A DNA stretch of 64,000 bases, taken from the NCBI GenBank assembly GCA_038496675.1, contig CM076663.1:12225559-12289558 (forward strand), in the 5' to 3' direction. Below are positions 11,401 through 41,247 of the stretch, one piece after another. The stretch's first letter is position 1, and every line of letters begins with the position of its first letter. This DNA comes from Rachycentron canadum (lineage: Eukaryota > Chordata > Actinopteri > Carangiformes > Rachycentridae). A program made the position numbers and the translations under genes. The notes below the pieces were generated by a model that worked only from the letters and a program-made list of their open reading frames with translations, was not told the DNA's origin and made no database searches.

Positions 11401-12453
11401 GGCAGTGAACCCTCCATAACAGCTCAGAGACTTGGCGTGAGTGGACACAGATGCATGAAAATTAAAACCCCGCTAATTGTCGCGACCCGTTTCACGAAGC
11501 ATCTACATATTCCCTTTCATGTTGATGTGTCATGTCTGCCAGGGGGAGGAATATCTGGTCTATGTTGAGACACCTAACGTTATCTCCTGCTAGCTGCAGG
11601 TTGCCTGCTCGTATTGTCACACCCCTGTCTGTGCCCGGTATGCGGTGGATTGATCCCCGGTATTGAATAATGATAGAGTTAGATTATGGAACAAAATGCC
11701 TGTTTCCGGGTGCTGAGTTGAACTTGTAGCATAACAAGCTTGTGCGTTTCGCTTCAGGGAATGGCCACACGGTTGTGGATTTCCGGGTGTTTCTCTACCT
11801 GGTTTCGAGCTGTAGTAAATGAATCAAGAGCTAAGTGTCCCCTGTTGTTGAATGAAGAGTAGGAGAGGAAAACAAACAAAAGACTTTGTATGTGCATGAT
11901 CGGTTGGCAAGCTGGTTTGTTTTTATCTTTTGGGACTGGTCAGTCGGTGTTTTTTGTCTGCATGGAGGGGGTGTGTTGCACAGTGGCTTCAGCAGACTTG
12001 ACTTGAGAGAAAGCTGCATGTGTTTGAAGATTCAGTGTCAGACAGTCTCTTACAGTCTCTTGCAAAGGTAATTACTGTATATGGCTGAGTGTAAAAAGCT
12101 GCTTGTAATTTCCTCATGGCCTGTAGGGACACTAATGTGAAACTGGTAATTTTAACACAGATTAGAGCTTGTTGGATAAGGGGAGGCTGTAAAATACAAA
12201 TTATATCCCCTGACTGCTGAAAACCACAGCAATTGTTGTGCCCACTGTTGACCATCACAGATTGGGCCATACACATTGCATAGCAGCTGGTTGTATACCG
12301 TGGTTATGACAGAGCCAGTGTGACCTTTTCAAAGTAAAGACCACCAGTGTGTCTCCATCTCTTTGCAAATAAAGTGAGTGAAGTCCCCAGTGCAAACGCA
12401 GTAGGATAATGTTACTCTTTAAATTGTTCCTTTTATACAACACACTCAGTTGT

Positions 12454-12800
12454 CAGTTTTTATTAGGTACACATAACTCAAAGTAATTTTGTTTAATACA
12501 ATTAATAACAGTTAATTATGTTTTATAGGTGGAAATCAAACTTTATTGAAACTTTTGTGGGTTGTAATTTGTGATGTTGTTGCTGTACTGTGTTATACTG
12601 AGAGGTGTTGATAATATTTGCATCTGATATTAGAGACAGCTCAGTATCGTTCAGTACACCTCAACAGCACAACAAACTACAGCAACCATTAACAGTAATT
12701 AACACCTCTTAATCAATTTACCTTAATGTAGGTGGGATTTATTACAGTACTAATGTATTATATTGGAGTTCTTTTAGCTAGGTGTACATGAAAAACTGGC
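12454..12800. repeat. Short dispersed element with inverted GGTGTAC...AATAAACTGG ends, copy A
   Basis: The left end CAGTTTTTATTAGGTACAC (12454-12472) is roughly the reverse complement of the right end GGTGTACATGAAAAACTGG (12781-12799). The interior has TGTACTGTGTTATACTGAG and an AGGTGGGATTTATTACAG stretch. This matches a common small fish repeat ending in CTAATAAACTGGCCACTGAGTG. It is too short to encode anything and is presumably a nonautonomous DNA transposon. It lies in pum1 intron 1. Confidence 0.6.
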
Positions 12801-12945
12801 TAATGAGAGTGTACTCTAATGTAGAGTGTAATGGTGTGAACTTTTTGTTAGTACAGTGATCCTCTGCATCTGCATTCTGCTATGACAGCTTTGAATACTT
12901 GTGGCTCAGTGGGAACACTGTTCATTACACCACACTGTGCAATCT

Positions 12946-13220
12946 ACAAGTTTTATTAGGTACACTTATCTACAATAAATATATTAGCCTTACATTGTTG
13001 GTTGTTAATGTTTTGTTAAGGATACTTTAGGCAGGTGTTGATTCAGTTTTATGGTTATTTTTGAGACTGTAGTTGAAATATATTGTATTATACTTTGACC
13101 AATATAATTCTAGTGTGAAAAGTTTAAGGAACACTTTTTAACCCCCATGAAGTTAGCAATTATTTCAGTGCAGTGTTGTTAGATTACATTTTAACAGGGT
13201 GTACCAATAAACTGGCAACT
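12946..13220. repeat. Same short inverted-end element, copy B
   Basis: Left end TTTTATTAGGTACAC (12951-12965); right end GGTGTACCAATAAACTGG (about 13198-13214). It lies about 150 bp after copy A. A third lone right end, CTAATAAACTGGACACTGAG, is at 13732-13751, about 125 bp before pum1 exon 2. Confidence 0.6.
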
Positions 13221-13875
13221 AAGGTCTAGTTTGACATGAAAACCAAGTCAAGCAACAATCTTTGGAGCAATATTTTCACATCTCTGGTTTGGACTGAGGG
13301 AAGTCCCTGTCTTATTCTCAAGATAGGAGCTCCATTTACATGAGATCACATGTACTTACATTTCTGATTAATGTAGGATGAATATATGTATTGACCCATG
13401 GAAGAGTGACACTGACTCTGACCTTTGATCATAAACCAATTGTAATAGTAAAATGACTAAGCAAATGCTTAGAGGAGCAACTTGTTTCACTCTATTTTAG
13501 TTGCCGTCACTGCGGTTGTTCTTTATGAAGAAAGGCTGCAGAACATGGATCAGTTTTTTGGTTATGATATAATTGGAGACATTGGCTAGTACAGCAGCCT
13601 GGTTCAAACACATAGTAGTGTTCTCTGTGGATGTGTTATTAAGGGAAATGGTTCTAAACCATAATAAACTTGCTCTGTTACTCTGGCTTGATTATGTTGT
13701 TAACACACAGTGCAGTTTTAGGAAGATGTATCTAATAAACTGGACACTGAGTAAGGTCTCCATTCAGAATGAGAAAATTCTGGTGCTTATGAAACTTTTT
13801 GTTTGTTTAGCATATTGATCCAATACGCTGCTGTTTGAATCTGATTCTATTTTTCTCTGGACAGGCTGTGGTGGA

Positions 13876-31175
<17,300 letters not shown>

Positions 31176-32780
31176 ACCAGTTCCCCCTCCCCCCCTGCCT
31201 GAAATCATGTCTACCACCTGAACCCCCCCAACCCTCCAACCTCACCTCCTAATGGAGTTATGTCTGCCAGCCCCACCCTCCTGTACTTGTCTTTCAGAAG
31301 GCATCATGCCCAATTTCCCCTCCAAATCCTACTCATCGAGGACATTGAGTACCCCTCTTACCCCTGTTTCCATGACAACCCTTCGGGAGGAGCCTGTTGC
31401 CACAGGCAGCCTTAGTTTTTTGTCAGATTTTGTCGCTCCTCCCCCACCCGAACCCACCTAGGGAAGGAGGGTAGGAGGGCAGGGAGTGGAGAGAGAGGTG
31501 AGACCTGTTCTATTCATCGCGCCACTCCCTTCATTTTTTTTCTTTCATTTTCCTCTCTTCATTGTTTCTGATAAACTGAAAAATCATTTCACTTTTTGCT
31601 ACTGCTGCATACACAATCCTAGTGTCCCCTCCTCCCATCCTAGCTATTTACCACTATGAGATGGAACGAGTATTTAATTTGTCTGACGTCACAGAATCAT
31701 AGACAAATACACACATGCCATCAGCTAACCAGCAGACAGATCATTTAGCATGGGAGATTCGTTTTCTGGTCTTGCTTCTATAAATATAACGTGTATACTT
31801 GGTGTAGACCTTTGCATATATATATAAATATATATATAAAACTTTGTAGTTTTTCTGGTTTTTGATGTTGAATCTGTATCTATAATGTATCCTAGTAGTG
31901 ACCACATACTTCTGACTGTATAATTGTACATTTGTAAACCCTTGTAATGTAAAAGTGCTTTACCACCCTTTTTGGTATGAGAAGAAAAAAAAAGCTCACT
32001 CTGGAAAAAAAAAAAATCTTAGAAAAAAACCTGTGCATTTCAGTGTATATTCTCACCTCCTTGGTTGTGACATATGAGTTGTTGTATATTGTAAATTGTA
32101 ATATCAAATTTTTGTTTTGAAAAGCCCTTTCTATACAGCGTAGTACTTGTACAAAGATTCGCCACGCTTGGTTTTATCTTTATCTTGTCACTGCTTAACT
32201 TAAGACGTTGATCTCCCACCAACTCCCAATTGGACACATTCTGTTAGATTTAGTGGTGTCTTCTGGTTTATGTTGAAGGTTTTTTTTCTTCATTTGACCT
32301 TTTTTTTTTTTTTTTTTTTTTTAAAGACCTTTTTATAAGAATGCTTTACCCCATGAAATGTGTCATGTTTATGGGTATGCTGGTTGGGTGGGAGAAGTAA
32401 CTTTTACTCATTTAACCCCCACCCCCAAACCCCTTGATTATCCATGACTGTTTTCAGGGGTAAACCCATGGATTGTACAGAGGATATACTTGTGTTTTTT
32501 GGCATTTCTCTAGTGCTGTAAGTGCTGTATCATACTGTCCATGTCCTTTTGGGTGAGAGAGGCAGCCCGCCACAGTGCGGTGTACATTTGGAGCAGCCTT
32601 GTGTATATTTACTACGAGCACACCTGTAACCATATGTGTATAGTTAACAGAACCTGTGTATGCTTATTGCCTGGGCAACTATTTTTTGTAACTCCTGTTG
32701 TAGATTGTCTCTAAACAATTGTGTGATCTTTATTTTGAAACCAAACTGAACAAAAAAACTTTGAAAATTTAACTGTCTCA
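31176..32780 (+). other. pum1: 3' UTR of pum1
   Basis: AT-rich sequence after the stop TAA (31173-31175), with poly-T (32300-32322) and poly-A runs, consistent with the long UTR of vertebrate PUM1. It carries seven UGUANAUU octamers (31925, 32044, 32083, 32090, 32581, 32602, 32699) and no perfect UGUANAUA that I could find. A CRE-type palindrome TGACGTCA lies at 31684. I see no standard AATAAA near the presumed end, so the 3' boundary is approximate. Confidence 0.6.
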
Positions 32781-32799
32781 AATGTGCATCTTTGTATGG

Positions 32800-34180
32800 T
32801 TCATACACTTGCGAACACTGTCTCAGAATCTGGGCCATAGTGTCTGTTTCAGCCATCTGAATGAACGAGTCTGCAGTGATGTGACTGCAACTACACACAG
32901 CATGAGTCAGAGAGGGGAGCAGGGAGCTCGCTCCTGATGCTCTAGTTTCTCCATAAATATGACTGATTAATGAGACTGACTCCTTAACATGGCAAGGTTC
33001 TGACTAATGATAGCGATCAATTCTGATCAGTTACAGTAATGACTGCACCCAGTAAGGAATAACTTCAGTAATGGATACCAATACTGTATCCATTAGTGAT
33101 TAGTCAAAACCTATCCCTGGTTTAATTTTCCAGATAATCATTTATGAGATGACAGGGTGAGCAATACTGAAAGCCTTCCGATAATCACAACAGGCAGAAG
33201 TGAAAGTTAACTGCTGTTTGAGGAGAGAACAAAAAGGTCCACACAGCAATTTAATACCCTGATTGTACCTTTAACATGAGTAATTATCCAAAGGTTTGCA
33301 ACAAAATCAGAATACAATGTGGTGTTGAACAGGTATCTCATCAAAACACACCTTCCCTCTTGTGGTCTTTTATCTTTGAAGGAAATGGGAGGGCAAAATC
33401 AACCTGTTTGTACTTGTCTAGCTTTTGTTTTGAACATGCTGGGCTGGGGTTAAATCAGCAAGGATGTTACTTTAAAAACAAGTCAGACTGGGTGTGATGT
33501 TGGTGACTAATCCCATGGCTTTGCTTAACAAAATCCAAAAAGGTGAGGGTGAGTTCCCTGCAGTGATTTTAAACCACCTGGAAAGTACTTTAAGTTCAGG
33601 GTGTGATGAAGGCTCATTGGACCTGCAGGCTGTTGTTTTATGCAGGGGTGAATTACCAACCGGATAAAAATGCACAACTGCCCCTTGACCCTAACACGCA
33701 GGAGCCTCTAAGGCCTGTGTTTATTGTGTGTCAGCTGGTTTGTGGTCATTTGATTTATTGCAAAGGTATTTGGGAATATACTGCACAAAATACAAGGCCT
33801 CAGGTTAGGTCCTGCATGAACTTTATTACCGACCTCGCTACCTGTTTTGCAGAAGGGCCCTATGTCAAATTACAAATCGAAGGAGACACGGGTTAACTGA
33901 GTTCATGGCGTTAATTAATGGGACAGCAGCACGTATAGTTAAATTCCGGAGCATTTTGGATTTTAGACTGACCCAGCTAACTGACATGTTGAGTAATTGT
34001 AGATGAATAAGAGTCTTTCTCAACAAATCAGATAATTTAAGTGTAGCAATAAAAAAAATTATCCTCGCTGTGGAATGAGTGAGTGAGACTTAATTTCAAA
34101 TCTGTTGTCTCTAAAGTAACGACCTTTCCAAGCTCAATTAAAAACGTGCTGGTATTTGAATTAGCCAACACGTGTGAACC
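32800..34180. other. Intergenic interval between pum1 and sdc3
   Basis: AT-rich, with no convincing gene, repeat or RNA. The short open frames do not resemble any protein I know. About 1.4 kb separates the pum1 transcript end from the sdc3 promoter. Confidence 0.4.
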
Positions 34181-35155
34181 CGGTGAAGGTGTTAGCAGCT
34201 CTCCGTTTAGTTTGGTGCTCGGTGTTTTCCGGTCAGTGGTTATGGAGCAGTCACGGTCGGCCCAACCGAAGCCCGTGGTTGCTAGGCGACACAAGTAGGC
34301 TACAGCGCGAGCCCTGCGTGAATATTAATCGCGGTGACGTGGACACAGGTGTGAGCTCATCTCCGTATAATTCGAATGGAACGTTTGACCGTGACTCATC
34401 CAATCACAGCGAAGCACCGGGGGCTCGTGATGAAGGTGTGTTAAAAAAAAAATGGCGAGCAGCCAAACCGGAACCACCAAAGCGTAAAAGAAGAAGGCGC
34501 AACCACCTGGGAGCAGCCATGAATGCTCTGCGGAGCGCGAAGTGCCCTGCCCCGCATTTGCGTGTGCGTTTAAAGGACTGCTAAGGGGCTGCGGGTGCCT
34601 AAACGAGCTGCAGGGGGCATCCTCACCCTTGCTCGCGGAGATCCCCCCCTCTCCAAACACACACACACACACACACAGGCTATATATTCACTCATACACA
34701 CACCCCTCCTCCTGCCAGTCTCCCAGGCCAAACAGCGTCGCCATACAGAACATCCTGCCCTCAACGGAGAGAGGGGGTGGAGAGAGAGAGGGGGTAGAGA
34801 GAGCCTGTGTGTATATCGAGAGAGAGAGAGTAAAGGGGAGAGAGAGACGAGGTCTCGCGTCTCCCGGTAGTAAATCTATCAGTGCTCGAGCACCAAAACT
34901 CGGAGAAAGAGACAGAAGAAGACTCGTGGAGATCTCATCGCCTCGACCGGGAGCAGCAGCAGCAGCCGGTGAAGCCTTGGATTAAATCGCCCGACTACAA
35001 GGACGGATGGTCACGCGGACAGGCGGCGCGCTCTGAAGTTGGACAGACTACCGACACACCGAGAACAAGCAGGAGCACCTTTTGTTCACCCCACCTCCCC
35101 GAACGCCCGTGAAGGCAGCGGCGGCACCGGGAGGCTGTGCCCGCGCACCCCGACC
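34180..35155 (+). promoter_or_regulatory. sdc3: sdc3 promoter and 5' UTR
   Basis: A CpG-enriched segment precedes the signal-peptide exon. Visible elements are an RFX-like GTTGCTAGGCGAC (34278-34290), a CRE half-site TGACGTG (near 34336), an AP-1 site TGACTCA (34392-34398) and a CCAAT box (34400-34404). A (CA)n run (about 34658-34678) and GA-rich tracts (34770-34850) probably lie in the 5' UTR. The start site is not determinable. Confidence 0.5.
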
Positions 35156-35967
35156 ATGAAGCTGCCCTGGCTGTTGTCGCTCGCGGCGCTGCTGGCTCAC
35201 GCCACCACGGTAAGCACGAGCGTCAGATCCTTTGTTAACCGGGCAGCTCTTGGGCGCACAGGACGCATTTAGTGCATGCGTGCTTGTGCGCTACCATTAA
35301 CGAGACAGTGATGGTCGGCGATCGGTAGGAAATCCTCCACTCGACCTACATAGGCTCATCAGCCCTCATTGGCCGACCGTGACTCCCGTGAGGGGCTGGT
35401 GACTCCCGTGCCCCCCCACCCCCCGCTTTTACGCACACACGCGCAGACACACAGCCTTTGTGTCTCAGTGTCGGGGTTTATTGTGGCCTGTGTCCCCTCC
35501 AGTCAGGAGTTGTATGTGTGTGTCGGTAATTAGCGAGTCATCGCTAATTGGGCTTGATTACGGGTTATTGTGTTGTCCCTCGGTCTGTTGTGTCTGTGTC
35601 ACCAGATCACATCCTGCCGTTAATTCAGGGAGCCTCAGTCATACTGCGGGTTTAACGACTTTATTACCGGGTATTCTCGCTGTAGGACGCGCGCGCACGC
35701 GTGAGAGGAAGATTGGATGTCCCATTTCCACCTGTGAAGTACACGCTCCTTTTAATTGCCAGATATCGGCAGCCTTGGTGTCTATGTGCCAGAATCCGAC
35801 CGAGGGCATCCTCCCGTCACAACAGGAGTTCAGTGTGTGTTGGTAAGAAGTGGGTGGGGTAACGGGGAAGTTAACTGCGATGCGGTGCGAGAACGGTTTG
35901 GGTGGAATGATGTCATCGGGAATCGCGAGGGGGGAAGGTGATTAGGAATGCGCGAGCCCCCTAACAC

Positions 35968-35998
<31 letters not shown>

Positions 35999-37309
35999 TC
36001 TCTCTCCGGAACCATCCACGCCGAGCTTCACGCGCCCCCCATAGCGCGCCCACATCTTCCGTTACCGATTAATCCAGATTTATCCTATGAGGAGGAGGTG
36101 GACGAAAAGGAGGGGGTGGTTTATTGAATCATTGAGAGAAAAAGAAGCGAGGTCCAAAAATAATCCAAATGCGGATCTACCTTTTGAATGTAAACTGAGG
36201 AGAATATCACGCAGCCTGAATAACTGTACTGTGATGTAGGAGATGGGTAGTCAGTTTCTGTTATTCTTTATAATACTGAGACATTTTATCTCCTCTCTTT
36301 TCAAATTTGCCATTGGGCCCCTTCAGCCTCCTCCTACTTCCATCTTTGCAATGTGAATGTTGGCCTACATGAACCCGTTAAGTCCAGTGAAACCAGTACT
36401 TTTGGAGTTATACTATAGATAAGAATGTACTCCAGACACGATTTGACATTTTCCAACAACAAAGTTCAGTTAAATTGTTAAAAATCATTAAAGTACATCT
36501 CCTTGAAAAAACAAAAACATACGTATGAGACTATTGCTCATTTCAAGTGTTTAGGCAACATGTCTCCTGTGAAGTCTATTCTCAGTCTATGTGCTTGAAG
36601 TTTCAAGTTTCCACATCACACTAGTTGTGATGTCATAAAATCCTGCTTGTACACACGTCTTAAACTCAGATTTAAGGTGAGCAGAGATAGACTTTTCAAA
36701 TGCAAACACAACTTTCCAGCATCGAAATCTGCACACATTTTGTACCAGATGCACAGTCATGGTTAAACATCCAAGTAAAGTCACAATAAAAAAACCAAAG
36801 CATTTTGAATAGAGGGGGGCTTTAATTCATGTTTGTGGTAATTTAATTGTGCATAGCTTTATGTAAGATTATCATGTGAGCACAGTTAACACTTAAACAA
36901 TAAAGCTCTTTAAACTAAAATGAACTAATTTAGTTTGAATCAAATAATCAAACTACCAATACAAATACAATATTTGTGTTGTCCACGTCTCAGAGAGATG
37001 TCGTACCACACATGTTTTGGCAGGACTGTACAACTGCACACACACAGACACTGATTATTACTGGGTCAGTCAGTTGTAGTCATTGCCAAAGATCCTTGGC
37101 CTCCAGCTGACCTAATCTTTAAGTGTACAGATGGAGACAGGTGTGACACATATATACACACATGCACACATACACACACACACACTTAAATATACACTGT
37201 GTTAGGAGTACAGATGGTTGCAGGTGTTGCTCAAATAGGTAACACACACTCATGGCAACAGTCTTTTAATTTTAAGACTCACTTCAAGTGACTCAGGCCT
37301 TGAATGTGT

Positions 37310-37353
<44 letters not shown>

Positions 37354-39344
37354 TCAAGCATTTGCTGAAGATCTTTCTTTAGCTGCTTCTTGGCTTCAAA
37401 CCAAGTGTGTGTTTGTTTGTGTGTGTGTGTGTGTTTCTTGTGGTGAGTGATCCCTTGTGCTGTGTCTCTATGGGTATTTCCTGTTATCTTAGTCGTGACA
37501 TCATATCCGGTCGACTGTATTTTATATGAGAGACCAATTTTCTCACAGACATCTGTTCTATCCCATGGACAGTCAGTGTGTATGTGTGTGCGTGTGCATC
37601 CGTCTGCCTTCATGAGAGCACTGACTGTCCATCTGTCTGTGTGTGGGCTCAAAAATAGTGAATCTCCACTGCCAAAAACTTGTTCTCGCCAGCCCTCGCT
37701 CCTTGAAGTGTGTGTGTGTGTGTGGGGCGGAAAAGCGTTGTGTTCTTGAGGATCATGTTTAACTCATGGAATGAATCAGTGTTTTGTGCCTACAACAGCA
37801 GACAAAGCCCCCCATAGAGAGATGAAGAAAGGGAGACAGAGCAAGAAAAAGGAAAAAATAAGCCGAACAAGGCGGATTGAGGGAGAGTGTGGAATGTGAG
37901 AGGCAATTTGACACAGGAAGTGGGTCTTTTCTCACTCTCCTGGAGGACAATGTCCCTTCACACACATGCTGGCAGGTAGAAACATTACTAGGATGGAAGA
38001 GGTATTTCAGGTGTGTGTGTGAAATGGTGGGGGTGAGGGTATCCGGGGTCACCTTCCATTGGATGGAGGAAATGAAAAGGATCACGGTTCATATCCACAG
38101 CTGCATTCAGTGGACCAATGTCTGGAGGTGAGAGTGGACAGAGAAAGAGAATAATGACGGTGTTCAGTGAGGAAAAACATCACACCCCCCCTTCCTCCCC
38201 ATCTCCTCCCTTTGGCTATTTGTGTGTGTGTGTGTGTGTGTACATATGCTGCTCACCCATATCTTAAAGCAGTTTCTTATCACACGGGAGGGACCAGCTT
38301 GGCAGATGTGCTGCATTTGACCGAAATTAGTTTTTCTTTCTCGTAGAGAATTTTTTATTTTTATTTTTTTTAACTCAATATGAAAAATTTCCCATTTACT
38401 AGTGGAGTGATAACAGTGAGTAAGGACCGAGAAACCTGCTTTCACAAAACCTGTTACTTTAATGTTTCATCCCATAGGCCCGGAACAATGGGAGCTCAGA
38501 ATTTGCAGCTAAAATTGGAGTTAAACTAAAAACTAAGTAAGCTTGACCCTGAATAGAAAAATGTCAATTTAAATTAGCATAAAACAGGGGGGCTCATTAT
38601 TGGCCCCAAGAAAGAGGAAAATACTTTATAGCCATTTCCCTTTAACTTCTAATGTCATGTTACATACTAGATGTCAAATTTGAGTCTTTTCTGGAGTCTT
38701 TTTCTGCAGCCATCATATCAAGAAACTAGTGTAGCCTGAGAAATGAAACTCGGAGCAAAAGAAGTGTAGAGGATGCTCATTGCTGCTTAATTGCTGTGAG
38801 CTCATGGTAACAAATGAAGGCAAACCAGATGAATGTTTGAGTTGAAAGTACTGAGAAATGAATCTGAGCTTTTGTGTCTTCATGACTAGATGATTACTTT
38901 TGATTATACTCTTGCCTCAGCTAATATAGCTCATCTGCAGATGGTTGAAAATGCTGCAGCTCATTTTCGAACAAAGACAAAATGTGGTGAGCACTTTGCT
39001 CCAGTGTTGGCCTCTCTCCACTGGCTGCCAGTGGATTTTAAAATTACAATTTTACCTATTACCCACCAAGAACAATACGATAAAGTATATGCCCGACATG
39101 TGCCTATATAGTAACATAGTCTCTTGGGTAAAATAAAAGTTTCTTTGACCCAAAACTTTATAATAGTGTATTTCTCAGTATTAAGGGTATATTCTAGTAT
39201 TTATGTCATGGCTCTTAATTTTGGGTCTGAATCTGATGCTAAATGCATACATGCAAAAAACATCCAATTCAAAAGCTGCTCTAGACCTATTTATAGACTT
39301 TTGTCTAACCAAAGTTTTGATGTAATTTCTATTTGGTTGTTTCT

Positions 39345-39375
<31 letters not shown>

Positions 39376-41019
39376 CTCAATCATGTCTGTTCAGTATTGC
39401 TCAAAGCTTTTATTGTGAAACACTTTGTATCTTTTGTTTTGAAAGGCGCTAGGCTCCTTACTCATACTTATGCTGAGGTGCTTTATCAGCTGCATGGCTC
39501 TCTGTTCTCATGGTCAGTCACAGTTTAGAAAATACCTGATTTCTTCAATCATCTGGCTTCACAACATTGAACAAAACTAAACTGTCTCTGTGGAATGTGT
39601 TCAAGTCGTCCCACGGATTAGAAAGAATGCATATATAGCCTCAAATCATCCAGCTGGAAACTCTGGCTGCTCTAACCATGACCAGTAAAACACACACACA
39701 CACACACAGTGCGAACATGCTTGCTCACATATATGCACCGATGCACATTAACATTAAACTCCTGATTATTTCACACACACTGCATTCACACACACACTTG
39801 TCGTGGTGGTGTGCAGCAGTTTTGTTTATTCAGTGAGTCAGAGGGAGACGGAGAATGCTGGAGGTGTTTTTAGGTAGGTCAAAATGGGCTAGAAACACAG
39901 GTCGTGTAGATACTAAACACACACAGATTCTCCCTTGCAGTAATTGGGCAGCACTGCGCAGACATGCTCACATACATATTCTCTGGAGAGGGGAGTTAGA
40001 TGAATATAGAGACAAGAGGAGGGAGGAGGGAGGAGAGGAATGGAAAAAGGGAGCTGTGCAGACCACAAGCTAATGAGAAAGATGGGAGGAAATAAAATGG
40101 AGAGAGGTAAGGATGGAAAAAGAGTTCAGGTGATGGTGAAATGCGGATGCTAGATGGCAGCAGAAAAGACGTGTGTGGAAAGAAAAAAAAAAAAAAAGAG
40201 GCAACAGATCAAGCACAGGGAGATCAAAAGAGGATGAATGAAGGAGTCCAGATACTGGTAAGGGGGAAGAAAGGGATCAGGAGTGGGGAGTAAGAGTGGG
40301 AGGCGAGGAGAGAAAGCGATGGAGGAAGAGAAAGGAAGAAGATGGGGGATATATTGGGACACGGAGATGGAGAGAGAGACCAGGGATGATGGGGATGACA
40401 GCGAGGGGATGGAGCCAGGCCAGTATGGTGGGAGATGGAGCCAGGATGGAGGGATGTCGAGAGAGCGTGAGGGTGGGGGAGGAAGGCGTGCGCTGCTCAA
40501 TCCCAGGAGACCGTGCTCTACCTGCTCTCCACGGCCGTCGCCATGACAACCAGCATGGCTGCTGCTGTCACAGCTTTATTGCCCCTCTCTCCTCCCTCAC
40601 TCCCCTCTGTTTCTCCCTTTCGTCTTTCTTTCCCTCTTGTCACCTCTGTTGCTTCTTTCATTCACAGCTTTTTATATCTCTATCCTCTATTTTCTGACTA
40701 CACCCTTCCCCTTTTTCATTTTCTTTTTTTTATTCTCCTCCTCCCTCCTTTTTCCTCCTCCTCTTTTCCATCTGTTCTGCTACAATAAATTAAAAAATAG
40801 AGACGGGGAGAGGCGGCAGTTATGTTTCACCTTTTACAGTAGTGTGTGCATGTGTGTTTGTGTGTGCGTATGTGTGTATTTGTGCTATTACAGGACTCTA
40901 AATTAGAGAGCATAAACGCAGTGCCGTCTCCCAAAACCACAAAGCATTCTGGGATCTCTGTGTGTTAGAGCTTTTGCTATAAATAAAAACCCCAGAAACA
41001 GGGCACCTCCTTCCCACTA

Positions 41020-41118
<99 letters not shown>

Positions 41119-41173
41119 NNNNNNNNNNNNNNNNNNNNNNNNNNNNNNNNNNNNNNNNNNNNNNNNNNNNNNN

Positions 41174-41247
<74 letters not shown>

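Noticed and set aside
31252..31461. Possible coding frame just after the pum1 stop
   Set aside because: It lies in the pum1 3' UTR, has no homologue known to me and no splice signals.
34174..34985. Overlapping frames of 136 and 147 codons before sdc3
   Set aside because: They fall in the promoter and 5' UTR and include CA and GA repeats; no recognisable protein.
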